Assembly (NCBI RefSeq): GCF_014836845.1
Contig: NZ_JACSQA010000001.1
Location: forward strand, 1 to 64,000
From: Ureibacillus galli
GTDB lineage: Bacteria; Bacillota; Bacilli; Bacillales_A; Planococcaceae
DNA: 64,000 nt
Direction of reading: 5' to 3'
Shown: positions 34,350 to 42,266 of the stretch, in pieces
Layout: each line of letters opens with the position of its first letter
How positions within the stretch are numbered: position 1 is the stretch's first letter
The notes under the pieces: model-generated
The model's input: only the letters and a program-made list of their open reading frames with translations
The model's database searches: none
Told to the model about the DNA's origin: nothing
Made by a program: the position numbers and the translations under genes

Positions 34350-35228
34350 TTAAGTTGTAACTTTAAATTCCTCAATTACCTGTCTCCAATGTTTTGGCTT
34401 TTCACCATGATACTTCTCTTTTAAATTTAATGAAGCAAGTTTTTCAATTTTACTTTTTGCTGCTTTTGTCATCGATGAATCAATTTTGGCTGAATCTAGC
34501 ATGTTAATTGTGCCCCCAAGTTCTATAGAACGACGAGATGCATGTAGTGCTGTTCCTGTTACCAATCGATTCATTGTTTCTTCGAATGTTCTACCATTGA
34601 TTGTTTCGCTAAGTGAATCAATGACAAGTTTTTCTACATTAAAATGTTGAGCAGCTTCCAGCATTTCAAGGTAAAGTCCAACAACTCCTTTCATATAAAT
34701 ACTTCGTATTAATTTTGCGGCTGTTGCTTCACCAGGTATTTCACTAACTTTCTCGATATTCATACCATATACAGTCATCATTTCAATAAATCGATCTGTT
34801 CCATTACCACTCGCAAGAATAGGAACCCTATGTTTATAAACTGGTAGAGGTCCCATCATCGCAGCATCGACAAATTTCCCACCAGAATTACTTATATTTA
34901 ATCCTATCTGCTTTTTGATATTGGGAGATGCTGCCGAAACATCAATATAAACGCTTTCATTTGTAACTAGAGACTTCAATTTTTCACTAACTTCAAGTGC
35001 CTTATCTGCAGGTACAGCAACAATAATAGCCTTTACGTCTTTAATTGCTGCCTCCATAGAATGAACTATTGTAACGTTAGACTCCATAGCTCGACTTCTA
35101 ATAAGTTCGCTATATTTCGGTTCATCCCAAAGCGGATCATATGCCTTCATTTTTTGTATTCCTTGCTCCTTTAAACCTGACGCTAACTCAAAAGCAGCCT
35201 CACCAAATCCTATAAATCCTAAATGCAT
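34350..35228 (-). CDS. NAD(P)-dependent beta-hydroxyacid dehydrogenase, DUF1932 type
   Basis: 292 residues. N-terminal Rossmann motif GFIGFGEAAFELASGL (GxGxxA) at residues about 4-19, then AIIVAVPADKALEVSEKL. The C-terminal domain matches DUF1932, the helical domain of 6-phosphogluconate/hydroxyisobutyrate-type dehydrogenases, with VDAAMMGPLPVYKHRVPIL and AAKLIRSIYMKGVVGLYLEM (catalytic Lys). AAAGGAG lies upstream. It follows the RraA-like gene by 14 bases and likely acts on the 2-oxo or hydroxy acid that the aldolase cleaves or yields. Confidence 0.8.
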   Translation of the reverse strand: MHLGFIGFGEAAFELASGLKEQGIQKMKAYDPLWDEPKYSELIRSRAMESNVTIVHSMEAAIKDVKAIIVAVPADKALEVSEKLKSLVTNESVYIDVSAASPNIKKQIGLNISNSGGKFVDAAMMGPLPVYKHRVPILASGNGTDRFIEMMTVYGMNIEKVSEIPGEATAAKLIRSIYMKGVVGLYLEMLEAAQHFNVEKLVIDSLSETINGRTFEETMNRLVTGTALHASRRSIELGGTINMLDSAKIDSSMTKAAKSKIEKLASLNLKEKYHGEKPKHWRQVIEEFKVTT

Positions 35229-35242
35229 ATTCGTTTCTCCTT

Positions 35243-35926
35243 TTAATTTCCAAATTCTCTCATTTTTTCACCTAGCCATACTGGAGCTATACTGAATTTA
35301 TCTGTATTCCCTACTTTTCGATTTTCCTCATAGCTTACAATTGTCTGTAGACGTTTTTCCTCATATTTAAATTTTGCTTCTGCTTTTTCCAGTACTTGTT
35401 CAATTTTTTCTTTTGATACAACAACAACTCCGTCATCATCTCCGACAATTAAATCACCTGGAAAAACGGTAACTCCAGCGCAAGATATTGGTATATTGAT
35501 AGCACCGGGGCCATCCTTAAATGGACCATTCGGAATGAATCCTTTTGCAAAAATAGGTAACCCAATTTCAATAAGACTTTCTTTATCACGGACAAGTCCA
35601 TCTATAACAATTCCTTCAATACCAATTGCTTTTGCCGCTTTAGCCATTAATTCACCGAGATAAGCATTTTCTGTATGACCTTTTCCATCCGCGACAAGTA
35701 CAAATCCTTCTCCCCCGCAGTAAATACCCTGGTGTAAGAAAAGATTATCTCCTGCTCTCATATCTACAGTTAAAGCAGTACCAACTACTTTCATTCCTGA
35801 TGAAACTGGCTTTACTTTATAATCCATCGAACCAGTACATCCTAGAGCATCAGAAATAAGTGTTGTATTAAGCTTTTTGGCCCTTTCTATAATTTCCTTT
35901 GATAAAAGCGATGTTGTATAGCTCAA
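35243..35926 (-). CDS. RraA-like aldolase/decarboxylase (4-hydroxy-4-methyl-2-oxoglutarate type)
   Basis: 227 residues of the RraA/HMG-aldolase family. Family core GDNLFLHQGIYCGGEGFVLV, then DGLVRDKESL (D-G-x-x-R-D catalytic block) and GDLIVGDDDGVVVVSKEK are present. RNase-E regulators lack the RD pair; its presence favours enzymatic cleavage of a hydroxy-oxo acid to pyruvate. TTG 35926 has GGGGGAG seven bases upstream. First gene of a four-gene operon; a perfect cre site lies 66 bases upstream. Confidence 0.78.
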   Translation of the reverse strand: MSYTTSLLSKEIIERAKKLNTTLISDALGCTGSMDYKVKPVSSGMKVVGTALTVDMRAGDNLFLHQGIYCGGEGFVLVADGKGHTENAYLGELMAKAAKAIGIEGIVIDGLVRDKESLIEIGLPIFAKGFIPNGPFKDGPGAINIPISCAGVTVFPGDLIVGDDDGVVVVSKEKIEQVLEKAEAKFKYEEKRLQTIVSYEENRKVGNTDKFSIAPVWLGEKMREFGN

Positions 35927-35991
35927 TTGAATACTCCCCCTATTTTTGAAAAATGTTTAAATCTCTAACTTTATTTTTCTTTCAATCAAGC

Positions 35992-36005
35992 TGATAACGC
36001 TTTCA
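35992..36005. promoter_or_regulatory. cre site (CcpA operator) upstream of the RraA operon
   Basis: TGAAAGCGTTATCA on the minus strand matches the consensus TGWAANCGNTNWCA at all positions. It lies 66 bases before the operon start. CcpA-dependent carbon repression of a catabolic operon follows from established knowledge of the site. The remaining bases 36006-36210 of this gap show nothing else. Confidence 0.75.
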
Positions 36006-36213
36006 AAGATGGCATAACAGCTGACCTTATGTAGTAAAAATAACAACTTAAAAATATTTTGTAATATTTATTACTACTTAAATGGAATGATATCATCGTT
36101 ATTTATCGATGTAAATATTTTTTTGAACATTCAAACTTTAATTTTCTAAATCATATAAACTATTTTCTTGTACTGTTCGGAAAAAGACCGAAATACTTAC
36201 CTTGTAAACGAAA

Positions 36214-36248
36214 AAAGAGTGCATTTTCCTTCTGGAAATGCACTCTTT
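36214..36248 (-). terminator. Terminator of the overlapping small-gene pair
   Basis: AAAGAGTGCATTTTCC and GGAAATGCACTCTTT form a 15-bp stem. The minus T run is short (CTTTTTTCG), but position fits: about 40 bases after the stop at 36288. Confidence 0.8.
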
Positions 36249-36287
36249 AATCAATCGCTATCTATCTTGTATTTTTAACTGTATACA

Positions 36288-36596
36288 TTACTCTATCAAA
36301 TTTAGTTTCACCTTGCGATAAATGGCACCAATTTTTTTCATCGATAGGTTGAATTTTAAACTTGATCCAACTTTTTCTAACATTCTTTGATAAGATTTAA
36401 TATCCCAAGAATCATCGACATGTTCATATAAGTCTTTTTGTACAAATTCTTGGATAATAAAATTGGTAATAGAACTATTGTCTACTAAATTTCCAAAAAA
36501 CTGTCTTAACATAATCGATTCATCTCTTCCTAACGGTTCATCGGTTAAGATATAAATTTTAAATACATTAACAATGTCATGTATATCTTCTTTCAT
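36288..36596 (-). CDS. Hypothetical protein, 102 residues, overlapped start
   Basis: Helical, no membrane segment: MKEDIHDIVNVFKIYILTDE, then QFFGNLVDNSSITNFIIQEF and a C-terminus KKIGAIYRKVKLNLIE. Family not recognised. Its start overlaps the end of a 56-residue gene by 20 bases in another frame, a typical coupling arrangement; its own ribosome binding site is weak (AAAAGG is 25 bases away). Both products probably act together. Confidence 0.65.
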   Translation of the reverse strand: MKEDIHDIVNVFKIYILTDEPLGRDESIMLRQFFGNLVDNSSITNFIIQEFVQKDLYEHVDDSWDIKSYQRMLEKVGSSLKFNLSMKKIGAIYRKVKLNLIE

Positions 36597-36747
36597 CTAA
36601 AAAGCAAAGTGGTTCTAACCTTTTATCCTCTTCTGTAAAAGGTCCTCTCGTATCTTCGATAATGACATAAGCTAACATTTTATTTTCTTTATAGAAATGA
36701 AAAATTTCTAAATCTCGTAATCTTAATTTTCTATCGATTGAAATCAT
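36577..36747 (-). CDS. Small hypothetical protein, 56 residues, upstream partner
   Basis: ATG at 36747 preceded by AGGTGAAAA. Sequence MISIDRKLRLRDLEIFHFYK, then ENKMLAYVIIEDTRGPFTEE, ending CFLDERRYT. One beta-alpha-beta-like element with an acidic turn. TGA lies inside the next gene (20-base overlap), so translation is probably coupled. No family recognised. Confidence 0.6.
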   Translation of the reverse strand: MISIDRKLRLRDLEIFHFYKENKMLAYVIIEDTRGPFTEEDKRLEPLCFLDERRYT

Positions 36748-36857
36748 TTTTCACCTATCCTAACAAATTAACATTTTCTGGAACACCTACTTTTACTATG
36801 GTTCTCTCTTATGTATTTACTTTCCCGAGACCTATTTCAGTTTGATTAATGTTATTA

Positions 36858-36899
36858 AAAAATCTGCATGACTCCCCGGGAAGAATCGTGCAGATTTTT
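36858..36899 (-). terminator. Terminator of the IclR gene
   Basis: AAAATCTGCA and TGCAGATTTTT arms with an inner TGA/TCG pair; the A-rich side gives a T run on the minus strand. 36 bases after the IclR stop. Confidence 0.8.
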
Positions 36900-36934
36900 A
36901 CGTTGAAGTTGGAAATTGTTACGGTTAAGATACT

Positions 36935-37729
36935 TTAACGAATACTTACTATTTTCTCAATTAACCGTGCCATTTCTTTAAGCTTCGGTAAAAATTCTTC
37001 TAACAACTGTTGTTTGGAAACACGACCTGCATGAACAGAACAGTTAATGGCAGCAATCACTTGACCATTTAATTTACGAATAGGTACAGCTATGGAACGA
37101 ACACCTTCCTCCAACTGCTGGTCAACTCCTCCCCAGCCCTTTTTTCGAATGTCCATTAATATCTCGTACAATTCATCTTTATCAACAATCGTATTTTCAG
37201 TAAATTTTTTAAACTGAAACTTATTTAAACGTTCCTTTAACTCATCATCGGGTAAATAGGCAAGCAATACTTGGCCCATGGAAGTTGAAACCGCCGGCAA
37301 ACGAGATCCGACTTCTAAATTAATCGACATTATTCTTTTTTCCGAAACTCTTGCCACATATAAAATATTATCATCATCTAAAATCGAAATAGAACTTGAT
37401 TCACCGGTTTCTCTAACAAAAGATTCCATAACAGGTTGAGCCATCTGCCAGACGGATGTTTGAGAAGAAAGATAAACCGAACTTAACTCGATAATTTTCA
37501 TAGTGAGTGAAAAATTTGCATGATCTGATTTTACATACCCTAAATATTCCAATGTAAGTAAAATTCTGCGTACTGTTGGTCGACTTAAACCGGTCATTTG
37601 GGCAATTTCACTTGTTGTTAATGAAGGATTTTCTACGCTAAACGTATTTAACACTTGAAACATCCGGTCAATTGATTGGATATAATCTTTACTTTCTTTA
37701 AAATCGTCCCTATTCATGTTCGATATCAT
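36935..37729 (-). CDS. IclR-family transcriptional regulator
   Basis: 264 residues. N-terminal winged helix (IQSIDRMFQVLNTFSVENPS, then LSRPTVRRILLTLEYLGYVK) and C-terminal GAF-like IclR effector domain with TGESSSISILDDDNILYVAR, SRLPAVSTSMGQVLLAYLPD and GVRSIAVPIRKLNGQVIAAI. It most resembles PcaR/PobR-type activators of aromatic or oxo-acid pathways. ATG 37729 has GGAGG seven bases upstream. A near-perfect 38-bp palindrome lies just upstream. The RraA/dehydrogenase operon lies downstream on the same strand and is a plausible target, but this is inferred. Confidence 0.85.
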   Translation of the reverse strand: MISNMNRDDFKESKDYIQSIDRMFQVLNTFSVENPSLTTSEIAQMTGLSRPTVRRILLTLEYLGYVKSDHANFSLTMKIIELSSVYLSSQTSVWQMAQPVMESFVRETGESSSISILDDDNILYVARVSEKRIMSINLEVGSRLPAVSTSMGQVLLAYLPDDELKERLNKFQFKKFTENTIVDKDELYEILMDIRKKGWGGVDQQLEEGVRSIAVPIRKLNGQVIAAINCSVHAGRVSKQQLLEEFLPKLKEMARLIEKIVSIR

Positions 37730-37751
37730 ACGATTGCCTCCACAAGTAAAA

Positions 37752-37789
37752 ATGTACGTTATGTGAAAATGTGTACACATAACGTACAT
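37752..37789. promoter_or_regulatory. Long palindrome upstream of the IclR gene
   Basis: ATGTACGTTATGTG (37752-37765) and CACATAACGTACAT (37776-37789) are perfect 14-bp arms with a ten-base spacer. It ends 22 bases before the IclR start, a natural position for an autoregulatory operator. IclR regulators bind palindromes of this type. Confidence 0.65.
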
Positions 37790-38010
37790 CAACCGAAGGA
37801 AATATGCAATTAAATAATCCCCATTAAATAAAGTTAACCAATAAAGAAAATTATAGATGAAGAGCGGTATCTTTTTAGTTATTAAAAGAAACTTTATTTG
37901 GCACTGTTAAAGTACTTATTAATAATTTGTTAAACAGGAATAGCCAATTTAGCAGAAGGAACTAATTTCTGTTAATGTATTATTATAGAAAAAATTAAGG
38001 GGAGCAGAAA

Positions 38011-38415
38011 ATGGACATCGAAAAACTTTATCAAGCAGCAATCGATTTGATAGAAAAGAGGTATCCATCAGGCTGGGGTGGAGCTGCAGCCATGTATACG
38101 GAAAATGGTCAAATCTTAACCAGTGTAGCACCAGACGTTATCAATGCTTCGACTGAATTATGTATTGAAACGGGTGCCATTCTTGAAGCACATAAACTAA
38201 ATACAAAAGTCACTCATACAATTTGTGTAGTAAGGGAAGATGAAAATTCTGAATTTACCGTTTTATCTCCCTGTGGTGTATGTCAAGAAAGACTTTTTTA
38301 CTGGGGAGAAAATGTAAAAGCGGCTGTGACTAATCCAAATGGTAAATTGGAATATAAATTATTAAAAGAAATACAACCATATCATTGGTATAAAGCCTAC
38401 CAAGGTTCATTTTAA
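38011..38415 (+). CDS. Cytidine deaminase-like zinc hydrolase
   Basis: 134 residues of the cytidine/blasticidin deaminase superfamily. Zinc-ligand and catalytic motifs are visible as TELCIETGAILEA (C-x-E at the usual position) and SPCGVCQERLFYWG (PCxxC). Its length fits bacterial cytidine deaminases, but the usual CAERxA is CIETGA and the rest differs, so another amino-pyrimidine or blasticidin-like substrate is possible. GGGGAG lies six bases before the ATG. Alone, with a terminator at 38445. Confidence 0.8.
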   Translation: MDIEKLYQAAIDLIEKRYPSGWGGAAAMYTENGQILTSVAPDVINASTELCIETGAILEAHKLNTKVTHTICVVREDENSEFTVLSPCGVCQERLFYWGENVKAAVTNPNGKLEYKLLKEIQPYHWYKAYQGSF

Positions 38416-38444
38416 AAATTGGTATTGTTTAAGTTGTAGAAGAC

Positions 38445-38484
38445 AAAAATAGGAACTTTCAGTTAAATGGAAGTTCCTATTTTT
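38445..38484. terminator. Bidirectional terminator
   Basis: Perfect AAAAATAGGAACTT/AAGTTCCTATTTTT stem around a 12-base loop. T runs on both strands serve the deaminase gene and the minus-strand gene at 38527. Confidence 0.88.
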
Positions 38485-38526
38485 ATTTAAATAAAGAATA
38501 TTCAATTGTAAGACATAAGCATTCCA

Positions 38527-38964
38527 TCAAAAGATATCCCTTTTTTTAAGTTCAATTTTATCTGTATGTTCATTCCCACTTTGATCAACCCATACGATTT
38601 CAATAGTGTAATCCACATTATCCTTTGGAGCATCTCCAAAATATAAATCTGGATAAGAAAAAGGATGTAAAGAGTATTTTGTACCATCAATATCTATGCC
38701 ATTTTGGAACTTTATTTGTTCGAATATTTTTTTATCATCTTCTAAAAATAGCAATTTTTTAACCGTCAACTCTTCTTTATTTCGTTGTTGAACGGATACT
38801 TTCCATCCGATAGAGCTGCCTCCAATTTTTTCATTTTTATATTCGGCTTCCCATATTTCATTTTCGGAAGTTCCTTGTAATTTGTTTTGAGAATTAGTCC
38901 AAGATACGAAACATCCTATAGCTATAATAATCGTTAAAACTAAAACACCGTAAAATTTCATCAT
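38527..38964 (-). CDS. Hypothetical exported or membrane-anchored protein
   Basis: 145 residues with one N-terminal hydrophobic segment (FYGVLVLTIIIAIGCFVS). The sequence AIGC resembles a lipoprotein box but the -3 residue is Ala, so lipidation is uncertain. The rest is a beta-rich extracellular-type domain (SSIGWKVSVQQRNKEELTVK, YTIEIVWVDQSGNEHTDKIE). GGAAGAAG precedes ATG-ATG. No family recognised. Confidence 0.65.
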   Translation of the reverse strand: MMKFYGVLVLTIIIAIGCFVSWTNSQNKLQGTSENEIWEAEYKNEKIGGSSIGWKVSVQQRNKEELTVKKLLFLEDDKKIFEQIKFQNGIDIDGTKYSLHPFSYPDLYFGDAPKDNVDYTIEIVWVDQSGNEHTDKIELKKRDIF

Positions 38965-39063
38965 TTTTCTTCTTCCTTTATTTTCAACTTTTCATCTCCT
39001 TCATATCATTATACACATTTTTCCAAATCCCTTTAAATTGAATGTTTTTTTATCACATATAGG

Positions 39064-39116
39064 AAAGAGCATGTAATTTGATCCACTAAATATATTGAAT
39101 CAAAACCATGCTCTTT
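39064..39116 (-). repeat. Hairpin downstream of the metal ATPase gene
   Basis: AAAGAGCATG and CATGCTCTTT arms with inner TTTGAT/ATCAAA complementarity. Position after the stop at 39125 suggests a terminator, but the following T run is weak. Confidence 0.45.
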
Positions 39117-39124
39117 AAATCTCC

Positions 39125-41281
39125 TTATTCCTTCATTCCCATAAGACGTAGACTATTTAATGAGACGAGTAAAGTAGCACCCATATCCGATAAAATAGCA
39201 ATCCATAACGTTAACCATCCTGGAACGACTAGTAGCAATGCTAAAACTTTAATTCCTATCGCAAAAATTATGTTCATTTTAATAATGTTTAACGACTTGC
39301 GACTTAACTTTACTGTAAATGGTAGTTTTCTTAAATCATCGGCCATTAAAGCAATATCTGCAGTTTCTAAAGCCGTATCCGTTCCAGCTCCACCCATTGC
39401 GATTCCAACAGTCGAAGCAGCCAATGCAGGTGCATCATTGACACCGTCCCCTACCATAGCGACCTTTCCAAATTGAGATTTTAATTGTCTTATCGAATTT
39501 AATTTATCTTCCGGCATCAATTCTGCTTTAACAGTTGATACCCCAGCGTAACGTCCAATCGCATTCGCAGTACTTTGATTATCTCCTGTAAGCATTATTG
39601 TTTTATCAATTCCAAGTTGATGTAATTGTTGAATTACATCCTTACTCGATTCACGTACTTCATCCGCAACAGCAATGACACTAAGAATTTCCTTTTCTGT
39701 ACCGATGATCATGATGGTTTTCCCTTCGTTTTGAAGGTCTATGAATATCCGTTCTAAACTTTCGTCAATCGTTAAAAGTTCTTTAAATAGTTTCATGCTG
39801 CCGACATAAACTGATTTACCTTGTACAGTTCCTTTAATCCCTTTGCCAGTTAAAGAAGCAAAATCTTCAACCACAATATTTTCGTAAACGATAGATGCTT
39901 CTTTTGCTTTATTCATGATTGCTGAAGCAAGCGGATGACCAGAACGTGATTCTAATGCAGCTAAGAGGGCTAATATGTTCTTTTCCTCCATATTTTCGTT
40001 CAATACATGAAAATCCGTTACAACTGGAACCCCTTTTGTTAACGTACCTGTTTTATCAAAAGCAATTGCTTTAATAGAGCCCATTTCTTCTAAATAAATG
40101 CCACCTTTAATTAAAACACCTTTTTTTGCTGCATTTCCTATGGCAGAAACAATAGATATAGGAGTTGAAATGACTAAAGCACAAGGACAACCAACAACTA
40201 AAACTGATAGCCCTTGATAAACCCACGTCGACCAACTTCCACCAAAAAGTAAAGGAGGAACAGCGGCCACAATAACCGCAATCACTATAATGATTGGCGT
40301 ATAATATCTCGCAAACGTATCTATGAATGCTTGGGATGGTGCCCGTTCTGCTTGGGCTTCTTCAACAAGTTCAATGATTTTCGAAATCGTCGTATCCTCG
40401 ACTAATTTTGTTATTCGAACTTCAAGTAACCCTTCTTCATTTAAGGTACCTGCAAATACTTCATCGTCTTCCTTTTTATACACAGGAACGGACTCACCTG
40501 TAATGGCTGCTTGATTTACGGTTGAATTACCTTTTACGATAATGCCATCCATTGGGATTTTCTGACCTGGTTTCACAATCATCATGTCACCAATTAAAAT
40601 ATCCTCTACAGGTACCAACATTTCTTGATGATTCCTTTTAATAAGAGCTTCTTTTGGAGCAATATCCATTAGTGAGCGAATTGATTGTCTGGCTTTATCC
40701 ATGGAAAATCGTTCAAGCGCTTCACTTATCGCAAATAAGATGACTACGACAGAAGCTTCCGCCCATTCTCCAATAATCGCTGCACCAATTACTGCAATTG
40801 TCATTAATGTTTTCATATCAAAATCAAAACGACGTAAGTTTTGTAAACCTACAATAAAAAGGGAATAACCGCCAATGACAATGGATGTTAAAAATAATAA
40901 TGAAGTGAGGATGTTTCCTTCCCCATTCACGAACATCGAGAGGTATCCAAAAACAATGAAGAGAGTTGCATAAAGTAAAGTATTGTATTTTTGATAAAAT
41001 GCTTCATTTTTTACTTTAGAAATTTCCTTTTCTTTCCTGCTTCGGGAACTAACTTTATCAGGAAACACTTGAAGATTCTCAAATGAACCGGCTTTCGTTA
41101 GTTCTTCGATGGAAACTTCCCCTACAACACTAATTTTTGATGCGCCAAAATTCACTTTTGCATCGTGTACACCTGGAAGTTCTTTTACATTTCTTTCAAA
41201 CTTTCCTGCACAATTTGCACAGGAAAAACCTTCTACACGGTATACCTTTTTTTCTTCTATTTCTTTTGTAGTATCATTCAT
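39125..41281 (-). CDS. cadA: Heavy-metal P1B-type ATPase (CadA/ZntA, Cd/Zn/Pb efflux)
   Basis: 718 residues. N-terminal HMA metal-binding domain with CANC at residues 21-24 ([14 protein letters not shown]). P-type landmarks follow: [18 protein letters not shown] (CPC, metal-binding helix), [35 protein letters not shown]. The final [18 protein letters not shown] has the Asp characteristic of the Zn2+/Cd2+/Pb2+ subgroup. It pumps these ions out across the cytoplasmic membrane. ATG 41281 has AGGGAGGGAG six bases upstream and overlaps the end of cadC by eight bases, so the two form an operon under cadC control. Confidence 0.9.
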   Translation of the reverse strand: MNDTTKEIEEKKVYRVEGFSCANCAGKFERNVKELPGVHDAKVNFGASKISVVGEVSIEELTKAGSFENLQVFPDKVSSRSRKEKEISKVKNEAFYQKYNTLLYATLFIVFGYLSMFVNGEGNILTSLLFLTSIVIGGYSLFIVGLQNLRRFDFDMKTLMTIAVIGAAIIGEWAEASVVVILFAISEALERFSMDKARQSIRSLMDIAPKEALIKRNHQEMLVPVEDILIGDMMIVKPGQKIPMDGIIVKGNSTVNQAAITGESVPVYKKEDDEVFAGTLNEEGLLEVRITKLVEDTTISKIIELVEEAQAERAPSQAFIDTFARYYTPIIIVIAVIVAAVPPLLFGGSWSTWVYQGLSVLVVGCPCALVISTPISIVSAIGNAAKKGVLIKGGIYLEEMGSIKAIAFDKTGTLTKGVPVVTDFHVLNENMEEKNILALLAALESRSGHPLASAIMNKAKEASIVYENIVVEDFASLTGKGIKGTVQGKSVYVGSMKLFKELLTIDESLERIFIDLQNEGKTIMIIGTEKEILSVIAVADEVRESSKDVIQQLHQLGIDKTIMLTGDNQSTANAIGRYAGVSTVKAELMPEDKLNSIRQLKSQFGKVAMVGDGVNDAPALAASTVGIAMGGAGTDTALETADIALMADDLRKLPFTVKLSRKSLNIIKMNIIFAIGIKVLALLLVVPGWLTLWIAILSDMGATLLVSLNSLRLMGMKE

Positions 41282-41642
41282 TTCGAACTCCCTCCCTTTG
41301 ATGGGCGAAAGCAACTTCAATTAGTTGTTTGACATGATCATCATCTAATGAATAATAAACTAATTTACCTTCTTTTCGGTATTTTGCTATTCCTAAATTT
41401 TTCAACAACCTTAAATGATGGGATGCAGTAGCTGTAGTTGCCCCTACAATGTTTGCCACATCACAGACGCATAACTCACCACCTAAAAGTGTATAGGCAA
41501 TTTTAATTCTTGTCTCATCAGATAAAGCTTTAAAAATTTTTGCCACTTCGAAGGGATTTTCCTTCGATAATTTATTTTGAATCGAAACGACTTTCTCCTC
41601 ATTTATACACGTAATTTCACATACATCTCTTTCTTTATTCAC
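41274..41642 (-). CDS. cadC: CadC-type ArsR/SmtB metal-responsive repressor
   Basis: 122 residues from GTG 41642 ([20 protein letters not shown], with GGGG upstream; GTG 41651 is less likely). The N-terminal CEITC and [20 protein letters not shown], the recognition helix, supply the Cys ligands of the CadC alpha-3N metal site. The wing [16 protein letters not shown] follows. Cd2+, Pb2+ or Zn2+ binding releases it from DNA. Overlaps cadA by eight bases. Two operator copies lie upstream. Confidence 0.9.
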   Translation of the reverse strand: MNKERDVCEITCINEEKVVSIQNKLSKENPFEVAKIFKALSDETRIKIAYTLLGGELCVCDVANIVGATTATASHHLRLLKNLGIAKYRKEGKLVYYSLDDDHVKQLIEVAFAHQREGVRNE

Positions 41643-41660
41643 TCTAGACACCCCATTTAT

Positions 41661-41676
41661 TCAAATGAATATTTGA
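41661..41676. promoter_or_regulatory. cad operator, proximal copy
   Basis: TCAAATGAATATTTGA has TCAAA/TTTGA arms around a six-base centre, matching the TCAAA-N6-TTTGA form of ArsR/CadC operators. It lies about 20 bases upstream of the cadC start. Confidence 0.75.
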
Positions 41677-41712
41677 TTGTTAAAACTAATATATTCAATA
41701 ACATTCAAATAG

Positions 41713-41728
41713 TCAAATGATTGTTTGA
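41713..41728. promoter_or_regulatory. cad operator, distal copy
   Basis: TCAAATGATTGTTTGA repeats the same arms 52 bases further upstream. Two sites fit cooperative repression of the cadCA promoter between them. Confidence 0.7.
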
Positions 41729-42266
41729 ATATTTTGTATAAATTTGTTCTCATTCAATTTTCTATTGTTCCCTACTTCCCACTTATTACGTCCACCAATA
41801 CTATCCTGTATATAAATTTTTTATGGAAATATTTTGTTATCTACTTTTCCCGATTCGCCCCACAATCCTTGAGGAAATATTTAAAGATTTTTCGTAAATA
41901 TCTAAATCCATTTTTGAAGGTGACCGAATGAAATTTAAATCAATTAAATAGCGACCTCAAAGTTGATATCGAATTAATAGATAACATTCTCCTTCGTTAC
42001 ATTCCCTTATACGAAAAGTTTCTACAATTTCATTAGTGAATTGAAGGATTGATATTCCATTTTTCCTCACAATTTTTCTATAATTTAGTTCTAGATTTCA
42101 AGTTAAAGAAATATGATAGTAAAGTGGTCATATTTTGCTCCCAACAGATTACGAAAAATGAATAAATTTTTATTTATTCTAGTCGATATTTAATCCATCT
42201 ACTCCAGACACTTTTTACTGCTGTTTTCGTCTAGGAAGTATATAATAGTTTTAACGGAGGTACAGC
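41729..42266. other. Intergenic stretch, mostly featureless
   Basis: The region between the cad operators and the next gene contains no open frame with coding character. A 68-codon plus-strand frame at 41725-41931 has no ribosome binding site. TATAAT at 42241-42246 may be the -10 box of the downstream gene, though no matching -35 is clear. Confidence 0.4.

Noticed and set aside
39108-39476. 122-codon plus-strand open frame
   Set aside because: Antisense to the C-terminus of the cadmium ATPase.
41725-41931. 68-codon plus-strand open frame in a gap
   Set aside because: Begins over the cad operator, no ribosome binding site, no recognisable product.
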